Shown one piece after another: positions 24,254 through 32,720 of a DNA stretch of 64,000 nt. How positions within the stretch are numbered: the stretch's first letter is position 1; every line of letters starts with the position of its first letter. Made by a program: the position numbers and the translations under genes. This DNA comes from Candidatus Avimuribaculum pullicola (GTDB taxonomy: Bacteria; Bacteroidota; Bacteroidia; Bacteroidales; Muribaculaceae). The stretch spans positions 1 through 64,000 of the forward strand of contig DVKC01000001.1 in assembly GCA_018716295.1 (NCBI GenBank), given 5' to 3'. Under the pieces are notes generated by a model that saw only the letters and a list, made by a program, of their open reading frames with translations, ran no database searches and was not told the origin of the DNA.

Positions 24254-24521
24254 GCGGCGAAGCCGTACCACTTGCATTAACCGGCGGTGACAAGCCCCAA
24301 CGGGGCGCAGGAACCGTCGGAAAGGGTGTACCAGCGAAACGGCCTCGAAGAGGTCGAACGAAGCTCCATTGCGAACCGGCACAGATATGGCAACATGAGT
24401 TTTGTGGTGGCACGTTGGACCTCCTTGAGGCCCATTACAGTGGGGCGTTCTTTCCGACGGTTCCTGCGCCCCGTTAGGGCTTGTCACCGCCGGTTACATG
24501 AGAGTTGGACGGCTTCGCCGC
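24254..24521. repeat. 268-bp imperfect palindrome
   Basis: Outer arms GCGGCGAAGCCGT (24254-24266) and ACGGCTTCGCCGC (24509-24521) are perfect. Inner arms of 46 bp (24279-24324 and 24450-24495) are reverse complements at 45 of 46 positions. The 125-bp centre is unique. The sequence CTTGTCACCG(C/G)CGGTTA with GTTGGACGGCTTCGCCG recurs at 24739-24779. It is non-coding. Such elements occur as families in Bacteroidales genomes and may be non-autonomous transposable units or end products of IS200-type activity. Confidence 0.8.
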
Positions 24522-24598
24522 CCTTGCACTGTGGCGGTAACGAGGGTGTATCAAAATAGTGATGCCTGAAACAATCAGCAATTACAGACAGGCAATTA

Positions 24599-24707
24599 TG
24601 TAGAGCCGTGGCGCGCCGCGGCTCGTCTGTGTAGATTGCATCCAATTGTGTGACAAACACTTACAATGTGGTAATAAACGAGCCGTGCGGCGCGCTACGG
24701 CTCTACG
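24599..24707. repeat. Inverted repeat with TAGAGCCGT/ACGGCTCTA ends
   Basis: The left arm (24599-24626) and right arm (24678-24707) are complementary with a small indel and one or two changes. Both are built from GAGCCG, GGCGCGCC and CGGCTC blocks that are themselves palindromic. The 51-bp loop is AT-rich. It sits between the large palindrome and its partial third copy and interrupts it. Confidence 0.7.
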
Positions 24708-25313
24708 ATGTTACAAATATGCAATTTTGATACACCCCCTTGTCACCGGCGGTTACGTGAAAGTTGGACGGCTTCGCCGACCCACATAGCTCGTTAAGGC
24801 GGAGTTGCAGGAACTCTCGCCGACCTAAGCATTCCTGTCGATTTGTTCACGTTTTTGCGGAGAATCATTTAATATAATGATAGTCGTGGCTGCGTGTTGG
24901 GAGGGGGGCAGCAAGTGCATTCCAAATAACGACTTTATGGGCGTTTGAAATTATGCGTGTGTGTTTTCTGGTAGGTTATGTGTTTTTTAATTTTTCCAAC
25001 TTGGGGGTGGGTAAATTGCAGCAGTTCAGCTTTTTGTGCGATATGCGTTATCGGGTTTTATGTATAGAAATGGTAATTGGGGTGTACTGCTAATTAGTAG
25101 TTAACGGCGTTATTTAGAGTCTGGTGGTTTAAGTGGCTGTAACATGGGAGTGTGGTGGTGGACGGTTTTTGCCGCAGGGTGTTGTTGCTGCGGCGGATAG
25201 ACAGAATGCCGGCAAATGGTAAAATGCCAATGCGCCGCCGTGATGCGGCGAAAGAAAAAATGGGGTTGTAAATGTCGGTATGACACTATTTTAGCAAAGA
25301 ATGCGCAAAATAT

Positions 25314-25345
25314 TTTGCACGGAATAAAAACTATGCTTATATTTG
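25314..25345 (+). promoter_or_regulatory. Promoter for the secreted-protein/PUL transcript
   Basis: TTTG (25314-25317) and TATATTTG (25338-25345) are 20 bp apart. Transcription would start near 25352, 440 nt before the first start codon at 25794. It is the only good promoter ahead of the PUL. Confidence 0.65.
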
Positions 25346-25351
25346 CATCAA

Positions 25352-25793
25352 CAAAATGCCGTTAGAGATTATGTGATGGCGGGATTTTGAAAGAAAATGA
25401 GGAGCGGTTCAGGCTTGTTTTTGGACTTGTAACGGAAGGAAAATGGCAGGTGCCGCTTTGAGTATTTCAACATGAAAACTTGCTGGTTTTCTTTCTGAAA
25501 AGTTAAGGGGGCTGACAAACAGTCATGCCGACTATGCGTTTATTGCTTGATTGAACGAAAACAGGAATATAGAAACTACTAAAGAACATAAACAACATGA
25601 ATAATTCAAACCATTGTGCTGTTTCTGATGCCTCTTGCGTGTCGGCGTTGCCGCAGAGGGTGTGAAGTGCCGCTACTGGGACTTTTGCGGCTTTTGCGCT
25701 TCTTGGGGCTTATGCTTTCACGGAGGGTGATGGATGGCAGAATGGTATGAAATAAAAAACAAACTAATAAACAACCACTAAAAACAAACAATT
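25352..25793 (+). other. Long untranslated leader before 25794
   Basis: About 440 nt separate the predicted transcription start from the first gene. A 22-codon frame (25598-25666, starting MNNSNHCAVSD) follows an AACAAC-like sequence resembling local start regions. A second frame downstream reads PLACRRCRRG but has no other support. The leader could host a small peptide or regulatory structure; nothing firm can be assigned. Confidence 0.35.
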
Positions 25794-26930
25794 ATGAAGA
25801 AAAGTTTACTTTTATCGGCTGCAGCATTGTGCACTTTGGGCATGATGGCTGCTGACATGCCAGATGATGCTGCTAACTTGGCACCTCAATATTGGCGTTT
25901 CGACCAAATGACTGAAGGTAGTGCAGAAGCTATTTTCCGCAAAGATATGGCTTCGTGTGCTTGGGGCGGTCAGGCTCCTTACCGTGGCGCTGACGATGGT
26001 CTGGGTGGCGTATTTGTTGCAATGAATGGCCTGAATGGTGAAACTGGCCAAAGCTCTTCTGCTTGGACTGACGTAGAGGGCACTTTTGCTGCTTTCGAAC
26101 CGTTCTATGACGCTTCGCGCATTGTTAAGCTTAACTTTACCGAAACTGGAACTGGTGAAACCTGGCAAGAAAATGTATTGTGCATCGTGGGTGATGCTGC
26201 TCCTGAGGCATATAGGAATTATGCCGGTGGCACACCTTGGGAAGTGTCTTCGGGTACTTACGGCAATACCACATTGTTCTGGCTTAGCGGTAACGAAGAT
26301 TCTCAAAAGCCTATGGCTGCTGGAAGGAACTACCGAATTTCGTGGTACACTCGTGTAATCACCGACCTTGAACAAGCTCAAATCCAATTCCAAATCGGAA
26401 CTTCTCATTGGGATGGCATAGACCAAAACACAGGTTTGGCTGATGGTGGCTATCGCACCGCATACACCACATTCTATGGTGGCTATAAGGAAGATTGGAT
26501 GAAGACTGTGATTGATGTGACTCTCAATGATAACAGCGCTTCTGATTACAAGGAGTTGCCTATCGTGATAAAGATGAACCTCATTAATGTCGCAAATGCT
26601 TCTACTATCTTGTTCCGCAGCCCGAGAATCGAAGTGATAGACAATATCGACGATGCAAATGTTCCAGGAGCTGAAGTATATCAAGACTATACCGACGAAC
26701 CTGCAACTACTTCGGTTGAAAGCGTGTTGAGCAACGATGTTGTTGTAACTGCTGCCAATGGTGGTATTACAGTAATCGATGCCGATGCAGCCATCGAGGT
26801 TTACAACCTCAGCGGTGCTATGGTTAAGAAGGTTGCTGCTCCTGCTACTGTTGAAACTATCGACATGGAAGGTGCCAACGGCGTTTACGTTGTTAAGGTT
26901 GGTGGCACAGCCAAGAAGGTAATTCTGTAA
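25794..26930 (+). CDS. Secreted protein with a T9SS-like C-terminal domain
   Basis: The protein has 378 residues. A signal peptide (MKKSLLLSAAALCTLGMMA) is followed by about 270 residues predicted as beta-sandwich (APQYWRFDQMTEGSAEAIFR; NYRISWYTRVITDLEQAQIQF). The last 70 residues form a sorting-domain-like segment with EVYNLSGAMVKKVAA and GVYVVKVGGTAKKVIL, as in the A-type C-terminal domains that direct export through the type IX system. I recognise no catalytic motif. As first gene of the PUL transcript it may be a surface glycan-binding protein, but that is inference from position. It ends just before a hairpin repeat that may lower downstream expression. Confidence 0.7.
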   Translation: MKKSLLLSAAALCTLGMMAADMPDDAANLAPQYWRFDQMTEGSAEAIFRKDMASCAWGGQAPYRGADDGLGGVFVAMNGLNGETGQSSSAWTDVEGTFAAFEPFYDASRIVKLNFTETGTGETWQENVLCIVGDAAPEAYRNYAGGTPWEVSSGTYGNTTLFWLSGNEDSQKPMAAGRNYRISWYTRVITDLEQAQIQFQIGTSHWDGIDQNTGLADGGYRTAYTTFYGGYKEDWMKTVIDVTLNDNSASDYKELPIVIKMNLINVANASTILFRSPRIEVIDNIDDANVPGAEVYQDYTDEPATTSVESVLSNDVVVTAANGGITVIDADAAIEVYNLSGAMVKKVAAPATVETIDMEGANGVYVVKVGGTAKKVIL

Positions 26931-26942
26931 AAATCATAAACT

Positions 26943-27036
26943 CGTAGGGACGCACGGTTCGTGCGTCCGTTTTTACACCGCATTTGGGTGTAATGTTATA
27001 ACCTGCATACGGACGCACGAGCCGTGCGTCCCTACG
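26943..27036. repeat. Double-hairpin inverted repeat after the secreted-protein gene
   Basis: The left arm (26943-26970) and right arm (27009-27036) are reverse complements at 27 of 28 positions. Each arm is itself palindromic (GGACGCACGGTTCGTGCGTCC-like, split by a 4-nt loop), and the centre holds TTACACC/GGGTGTAA. Three hairpins or one long cruciform can form. The rest of the 26931-27275 gap shows no gene and no clear promoter. Confidence 0.75.
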
Positions 27037-27275
27037 ATGTTTCCCTTTTCCTCGATTTTGGTTGCATGAACGCCTTGCGCCATTGTGACCAAAATAAATC
27101 GTTGTTCCCCAAAAAATGAGAAATTGATGCCAAAGTAGCACGATGGGTGGGTGTGGCAGCCTCTCGTTTCGTGATTGTTACGCTTTGCGCATAGCCAAGC
27201 AATTGCAAAGAAACTGCAACCATTACATACTTCCTAAACAAATAGCAAAACAAACCTATTTTACCCATATATAAT

Positions 27276-29909
27276 ATGAACAAGATATTGACAGGTGCTT
27301 TTGCCCTTGCGGCAATGACTGCGGCAACGGTGTCGGCGCAGACCACCAACTATGCCATCAGCAATGCCGACGGTACGGGCAAGGTATCGGTATATACCAT
27401 CACCGAGCTTGACGGAAGCTCGGAAGCAACATTCCAAATGTGGCTGCGGCCGACGGCGTGGACGCAAGCGACTCTCATAGGGCAAGATAATTTCTCGATT
27501 GAGATGGGTGCCACAGCCGGGCAATTCATAGTGGCTGCTGGCGACAAGTCGGCGACAATAACCGCCACAGACGACCTTGTGAACACATGGTCGCAACTGA
27601 CTATAACAGTGAGCCAAGGCGTGGTAAACGCTTATATAAATAATGAAGCAGCCAGTGTCACGGGCGACCTCGATACCGAGTTTGCCGCCACCACACTTGC
27701 CGCCGACGACCTCGGGTGCGTGATAGCCGAGGGGCTGCATGGCGAGATGGACGAAATGCGCGTGTGGACCAGCGCATTGGCACAGGACGATTTCTATTGG
27801 CAAAACACGCTGAACAAGTGGAATCCCAACGACGACGCACTTGCAGCATACTGGAAATGCGACCAAGACCAATGCCCCAACCTTGTGGACTACAAGCACA
27901 TCGATGGCGGCGGGCATCATGGCGAGTTCAGTGGCGTGACCCGCGTGGAAGTGACCGACAACGCCGCTTTCCGCTATCGCCGTGTGACCGGCTATGTGCC
28001 GAGCATCATGCGCTTTACCGACCGTCCATATATAAGCCGTGATATGTTCTTGCTGACCAACGACGTGATATTGCTGTCGGCCAAGGTGCAAGAAGATGGT
28101 TCGCTCTTCCCCGAAATGCCCGACAATAGCGGTACGCCGACTAATGTTGATTACATTGACGAATGGGAAGGCCGAACGGGCGTAATATCGTTTAATGGCG
28201 AAGGTTCTCAAATGGTGTCGGCCGACGCACGTGTACCTTTTAACCCCACAACTTCTACCGGCCACGAGGCAACGCAACGTGCCACATACGAATGCTGGGT
28301 TTACATTGACGAATGGAACGAAGGTGCCGAGATTTATTCCAACTATATAAGCGATGATGAATGTGTAATCATCAAACTTGGTAGTGAAACCGGGCATGAA
28401 CTCGTTGTTGACTTCTGCGGCACTACTGGTACGCTTGCCGACAAGCTTGAAGTGGGTAAGTGGCAATATGTGGCCGTGTATCTGCAGCCAACTCGCGGTG
28501 CGGTGGGTACATCTCGTGGCATCAACCCTATATATATAGGTATAGGTGGATATGACGAGAATGGCGAGTTCACTTCGACCATCCACCATCGTATGTCATC
28601 AAGTGTTGGCTCTGTGACTGTTGGCGGCAACGACATGACAATCACAACTGTGCCAAACTTCAATGAAGGCGCGACGATGACAATAGGTAAGAACTTCAGT
28701 GGCAAAATCGACGAATTTATGATTTGGGGTAGCGACCGTCAAGGGTCGATTGCCAACGATGCCACCAAGGGCTATACGTGGAACACAGGTTCTTGGAACG
28801 ACATCTTCCTTTGCTCGTATTTCAAGTGCGACGACCCCGATGATATGGGTAAGGATTCGCAAAGCATACCAGGCGTGATTGAATTTATGCGCAGCTACTA
28901 CGATGGTTATCGTGGTGCGAAGATTCGCATAGGCATACTTTCGGGTTTGGCCAACAGCGGTTGGTTGAATGTTTTCAACAAAGAGGAATGCGTTGACAAC
29001 CTTGTTCGTGACGCAAAAGAAATGCTTGCTTTGTGTGATGGACTTGATGTTGACCTTGAGTGGATGTATAGCGACAGCCAATGGAACGTATATAACAACG
29101 TTGTACGTCGCTTGATTGAAGAAGTGATGAGCGATGCTCCCGAGAAGACTTTCTCTTGCTCGCTGCACGAAGTGTCGTACAGCGGATTTGACAAGACGTT
29201 GCTCGACGGTGTCGATTACTTCACATTCCAGCAATATGGCCCGAATATCTTCCCGTCATACGACCGCTATAAACAATATGGCGATAAATGGCTTGCTTGG
29301 GGCTTCGGCAAAGACAAAATCGAGATGTCATACGCAACGCTCATCATGACTGGTTCGTCGGAAGAAGGTTACAAAGACCTCTTTGACAGTTATGGTTACA
29401 ACGACGATAATTTTGACCCCGACTTGGACGAGTGGACTACAGGCGGAAAGACCTACTATTTCACTGGCCAGACTCAGTTGAGGCAGAAGGCTCAATATGT
29501 GATTGACAATGACTTGGCTGGCATCATGTACTTTGACATGGCAAATGACCTGCCGATGGACGACTATAAGAGCTTGATTCGCACACAGAACGATGTGCTT
29601 TCGGCCAACGTAGATACATTGGTTACAGAAGTGACGATGGGTCCGTCGAGCGTGCAAAGCATTGCTGCCACACGCAAAGCCGAATTGTTCACAGCTGCAC
29701 AGAGTGGCTCGACACTCAATGTGACACTTGCCGATGGCGACGTTCCTGCTACGCTCGATGTGTATGCAGTTGATGGCCGCGCAGTGATGCAACAGCCGCT
29801 GAACGACAAGGTTACTGCTGTAGCTATTGACGACATGCAACGTGGAGTATATCTGCTGCGTGTGACTCAAGGTAGCGAGAAACATACTGTAAAGATAGTT
29901 ATTAAGTAA
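27276..29909 (+). CDS. Secreted LamG-LamG-GH18 glycosidase, copy 1
   Basis: The protein has 877 residues. A signal peptide (cleavage after VSAQ) is followed by a LamG/concanavalin-like module (about 28-190, ending GEMDEMRVWTSALAQDDFYW) and a second one (about 310-480, ending GKIDEFMIWGSDRQ). A glycoside hydrolase family 18 domain (about 500-770) has the catalytic motif DGLDVDLEW near 587 with the acid Glu at about 594. The last 90 residues resemble a T9SS sorting domain (DVYAVDGRAVMQQ; GVYLLRVTQGSEKHTVKIVIK). GH18 enzymes cleave chitin-like chains or the chitobiose core of N-glycans. Position upstream of SusC/SusD puts it in a PUL for an N-acetylglucosamine-containing glycan. Its closest relative is the next gene. 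Confidence 0.85.
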   Translation: MNKILTGAFALAAMTAATVSAQTTNYAISNADGTGKVSVYTITELDGSSEATFQMWLRPTAWTQATLIGQDNFSIEMGATAGQFIVAAGDKSATITATDDLVNTWSQLTITVSQGVVNAYINNEAASVTGDLDTEFAATTLAADDLGCVIAEGLHGEMDEMRVWTSALAQDDFYWQNTLNKWNPNDDALAAYWKCDQDQCPNLVDYKHIDGGGHHGEFSGVTRVEVTDNAAFRYRRVTGYVPSIMRFTDRPYISRDMFLLTNDVILLSAKVQEDGSLFPEMPDNSGTPTNVDYIDEWEGRTGVISFNGEGSQMVSADARVPFNPTTSTGHEATQRATYECWVYIDEWNEGAEIYSNYISDDECVIIKLGSETGHELVVDFCGTTGTLADKLEVGKWQYVAVYLQPTRGAVGTSRGINPIYIGIGGYDENGEFTSTIHHRMSSSVGSVTVGGNDMTITTVPNFNEGATMTIGKNFSGKIDEFMIWGSDRQGSIANDATKGYTWNTGSWNDIFLCSYFKCDDPDDMGKDSQSIPGVIEFMRSYYDGYRGAKIRIGILSGLANSGWLNVFNKEECVDNLVRDAKEMLALCDGLDVDLEWMYSDSQWNVYNNVVRRLIEEVMSDAPEKTFSCSLHEVSYSGFDKTLLDGVDYFTFQQYGPNIFPSYDRYKQYGDKWLAWGFGKDKIEMSYATLIMTGSSEEGYKDLFDSYGYNDDNFDPDLDEWTTGGKTYYFTGQTQLRQKAQYVIDNDLAGIMYFDMANDLPMDDYKSLIRTQNDVLSANVDTLVTEVTMGPSSVQSIAATRKAELFTAAQSGSTLNVTLADGDVPATLDVYAVDGRAVMQQPLNDKVTAVAIDDMQRGVYLLRVTQGSEKHTVKIVIK

Positions 29910-29925
29910 AAATATAAAAAAGAAG

Positions 29926-30026
29926 CCCCCACCCGACCTCCCCCCGAAGGGGAGGCCAACTATGTGGTTCACAGGGTGGCGTATTACTTAGTCCTCCTCC
30001 CCCTTTGGGGGGAGGTCGGGTGAGGG
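29926..30026. repeat. Inverted repeat between the two GH18 genes
   Basis: Arms 29926-29955 and 29996-30026 pair over CACCCGACCTCCCC-type sequence with few mismatches. The same family forms the 35-bp perfect arms at 52517-52690. It lies 16 bp after one gene and 12 bp before the next start codon, so it is transcribed and can affect expression of copy 2. Confidence 0.75.
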
Positions 30027-30038
30027 CCTATTTTTCTT

Positions 30039-32663
30039 ATGAAAAGGTTATTTACATATCTTTTTTTGACGGCATCGGCGGCTGGTGCATTTGCACAAAC
30101 CACCAACCTTGCCATCAGCAATGCTGACGGCACAGGTAGGGTGGAGGTGTATGGCATCACCGAACTCGACAACGCAAGTGAGGCCACACTGCAAATGTGG
30201 CTGCGTCCGACGGCATGGACTCAGGCCACTCTTATCGGGCAGGACAACTTCTCGCTCGACATGGGTGCAACCGAAGGGGAGTTTGTTGTGTCGGCAGGCG
30301 ACGGTTCGGCCACATTCACTGCCGATGGTGTCGTGGGCAACTGGACGCAACTTACCGTAACAATAAGCAATGGCGTAGTACGGGCTTATGTCAATAATAA
30401 CGAGGTGAATGTGAGCGGCGAGTTGCCAGCGACTTTTGAACCTACTGCTTCGGCACTTACCACTCCCGACTGCGTGATTGCCGAGGGGTTGCATGGCGAG
30501 ATGGACGAAATACGTGTGTGGTCGCGTGCGCTCGAACAAGAAGATTTCTTCTGGCAAAACACGCTTAACCGCTTCAACGACAATTACGACGCATTGGCCG
30601 CTTATTGGAAATGCGACCAGGCCGGATTGGAAACCAACTTGTACGACTACCGTTGTGCAAATGGCTCGCATCACCACAATGGCGTGCTTGATGGTGTCAC
30701 CAAGGTTGAAGTGACCGACAATGCGCTGTTCCGCTACCGCGTGGTGGCTGGCTACACCAATATGCAACGGTTCACCGACCGCATCAACATCGACCGTGAT
30801 ATGTTTTTGATGACCAACGATGTGATTTTCCTTGCCGGCAAGTTGCAAACCGACGGTTCAGTCATACCCGAATGGCCAGATAATTCATGCACGCCCACCA
30901 ATGTTGATTACATTGAAGAGTGGGAAGGCCGCACGGGCGTGATGTCGTTCAACGGTGAGGGGTCGCAGATGGTCGCCAGATATGCTCGTGTGCCATTCAA
31001 TACTGAGTCGGCTACAGGACATGAACCTTCGCAAAGGGGTACGGTAGAAGGCTGGGTTTATATTGACGAATGGACAGAAGGTGCCGAAATTTATTCTAAC
31101 TATGCCAGCGATGACGAGTGCATAGTTGTAAAACTTGGTGCCGAAGCCGACCACGAACTCATTGTTGACCTTTGCGGCACCACTGCCACGCTTCCCGATA
31201 AGCTCGAAGTGGGTAAGTGGCAATTTGTGGCCGTGTATCTGCAGCCAACTCGCGGTTCGGTGGGTACATCACGCGGCATCAACCCGATATATATCGGCAT
31301 AGGTGAGTATGACGAAAATGGCGAATTTGTTTCGACATTGCACCACCGCATGTCGTCGAGTGTCGGCGCAGTTACTGTCGGTGGCAACGATATGACGATT
31401 ACGAGTGTTCCAAATTTTGCCGATGGCAGCACGATGACCGTAGGTAAGAACCTCAAGGGTAAAATCGACGAATTCATGATTTGGGGTAGTGACCGTCAAA
31501 ACGTCATTTCGACCGATGCCGTGGAAGGTTACGAGTGGAACATAGGCGTTTGGGATAACATATTTCTGTGTACCTACTACAAGGGTGACGACCCTGACGA
31601 CATCGGTAAGGACTCGCAAAGCTGTAAGGCCATTGTGCAGTATCTTAGCGACACTTACTATAAAAACCACACGGGTTATAAATTCCGCCTTGGTCTGATT
31701 TCGGGCATCGCCAATGAAGGGTGGCACGACGTACTCAATCAGGAGGAACATGTCGATAACTTCATTCGCGACTGCAAGGAATTGATTAAAGACTTCGACG
31801 GATTGGACGTTGACCTTGAGTGGATGAACAACGACGAGCAATGGGCGATGTATAACAATGTAGTAGGCCGCCTGATTAACGAAGTAATGGTAGATTATCC
31901 CGAGAAGACACTCTCGTGCTCGCTGCACGGCTGGAACTGGGATGGTTTCGACCTTGACCTGCTCTCGGGCGTTGATTACTTCACCATGCAGATTTACGAC
32001 TGGGATACAATAGATTATGAGCGTTATTTGCTCGCTTATAATCGTTTCAACAGCTATGGCTATCCCGATGAACAATTGCTGCTTTCATATCCGACAACGC
32101 AACGTTATTCGGGTGAGGGTGGATACAAAGACTTGTTTGACAACGGTTACAACGACGACAATTTCGACCCCGACTTGAACGAGTGGGTATATGGCAACGG
32201 TGTAACTCACTATTTCAATGGCCAAACCCTTGTGAAGCAAAAACAGCAGTTCATCATCGATAATGACGTGCGCGGTACTATGTACTTCGATATGGGTAAC
32301 GACTTGAAAGTTAGCGACTACAAGAGCCTGATTCGTGCACAGAACGAGGTGATTGCATCGAATGTTGATACGGTAGTGACCGAAATCAACATGGGACTGT
32401 CGGCAGTTCGCAACGTGCTTGCCACACGCAAGGCCGAGTTGTTCACTGCTGCACAAGATGGCAATACACTGAACGTGACGCTTGCCGACAGCGACACACC
32501 AGCCACGCTGGTAGTGTATGCCGTTGATGGCCGCAGTGTAATGCAACAGCCGTTGACCACGAAGGTGAGCACATTTGCCATCGATGACATTCAGCGTGGA
32601 GTATATCTGCTGCGTGTGACTCAAGGTGGCGAAAAACATACAGTAAAGATTGCGATAAAATAA
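30039..32663 (+). CDS. Secreted LamG-LamG-GH18 glycosidase, copy 2
   Basis: The protein has 874 residues, a paralogue of the preceding gene along its whole length with the same order: signal peptide, LamG (about 25-190), LamG (about 310-480), GH18 and a C-terminal sorting-like domain. The catalytic motif DGLDVDLEW is intact near 586. The middle (INPIYIGIG-x-YDENGEF) is nearly identical between copies. The residues after the catalytic strand differ, for example LHGWNWDGFDLD here against LHEVSYSGFDKT in copy 1, so substrate range may differ. It arose by tandem duplication. Confidence 0.85.
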   Translation: MKRLFTYLFLTASAAGAFAQTTNLAISNADGTGRVEVYGITELDNASEATLQMWLRPTAWTQATLIGQDNFSLDMGATEGEFVVSAGDGSATFTADGVVGNWTQLTVTISNGVVRAYVNNNEVNVSGELPATFEPTASALTTPDCVIAEGLHGEMDEIRVWSRALEQEDFFWQNTLNRFNDNYDALAAYWKCDQAGLETNLYDYRCANGSHHHNGVLDGVTKVEVTDNALFRYRVVAGYTNMQRFTDRINIDRDMFLMTNDVIFLAGKLQTDGSVIPEWPDNSCTPTNVDYIEEWEGRTGVMSFNGEGSQMVARYARVPFNTESATGHEPSQRGTVEGWVYIDEWTEGAEIYSNYASDDECIVVKLGAEADHELIVDLCGTTATLPDKLEVGKWQFVAVYLQPTRGSVGTSRGINPIYIGIGEYDENGEFVSTLHHRMSSSVGAVTVGGNDMTITSVPNFADGSTMTVGKNLKGKIDEFMIWGSDRQNVISTDAVEGYEWNIGVWDNIFLCTYYKGDDPDDIGKDSQSCKAIVQYLSDTYYKNHTGYKFRLGLISGIANEGWHDVLNQEEHVDNFIRDCKELIKDFDGLDVDLEWMNNDEQWAMYNNVVGRLINEVMVDYPEKTLSCSLHGWNWDGFDLDLLSGVDYFTMQIYDWDTIDYERYLLAYNRFNSYGYPDEQLLLSYPTTQRYSGEGGYKDLFDNGYNDDNFDPDLNEWVYGNGVTHYFNGQTLVKQKQQFIIDNDVRGTMYFDMGNDLKVSDYKSLIRAQNEVIASNVDTVVTEINMGLSAVRNVLATRKAELFTAAQDGNTLNVTLADSDTPATLVVYAVDGRSVMQQPLTTKVSTFAIDDIQRGVYLLRVTQGGEKHTVKIAIK

Positions 32664-32684
32664 TACTAAACAATTAACAAACCA

Positions 32685-32703
32685 GCCGGGGGCTACCCCC
32701 GGC
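32685..32703 (+). other. GC-rich hairpin between GH18 copy 2 and susC
   Basis: GCCGGGGG pairs perfectly with CCCCCGGC across a 3-nt loop, with no T-run. It lies 18 bp before the susC ATG. It may stabilise or process the mRNA, raising or lowering susCD relative to the glycosidases. Confidence 0.6.
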
Positions 32704-32720
32704 AACCTAAAAACAACAAC

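Larger units (their letters stand above)
24156..25313. other. Gene-free region containing large palindromes
   Basis: This stretch of more than 1 kb holds the 268-bp palindrome (24254-24521), a second inverted repeat (24599-24707), a partial third copy (24739-24779) and then about 530 bp of G/T-rich sequence with no reading frame, tRNA or clear motif. Short frames inside the palindromes read almost identically from both strands, which marks them as artefacts of the symmetry. Confidence 0.6.

Noticed and set aside
24245-24559. Two overlapping small frames on opposite strands with similar products (MTSPNGAQEPSER...)
   Set aside because: They are mirror readings of the two arms of a palindrome, so the shared protein sequence follows from the DNA symmetry.
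29926-30026. Rho-independent terminator separating the GH18 copies completely
   Set aside because: The stem is strong but lacks a proper T-run on the 3' side, and copy 2 has no promoter of its own; read-through is more likely.
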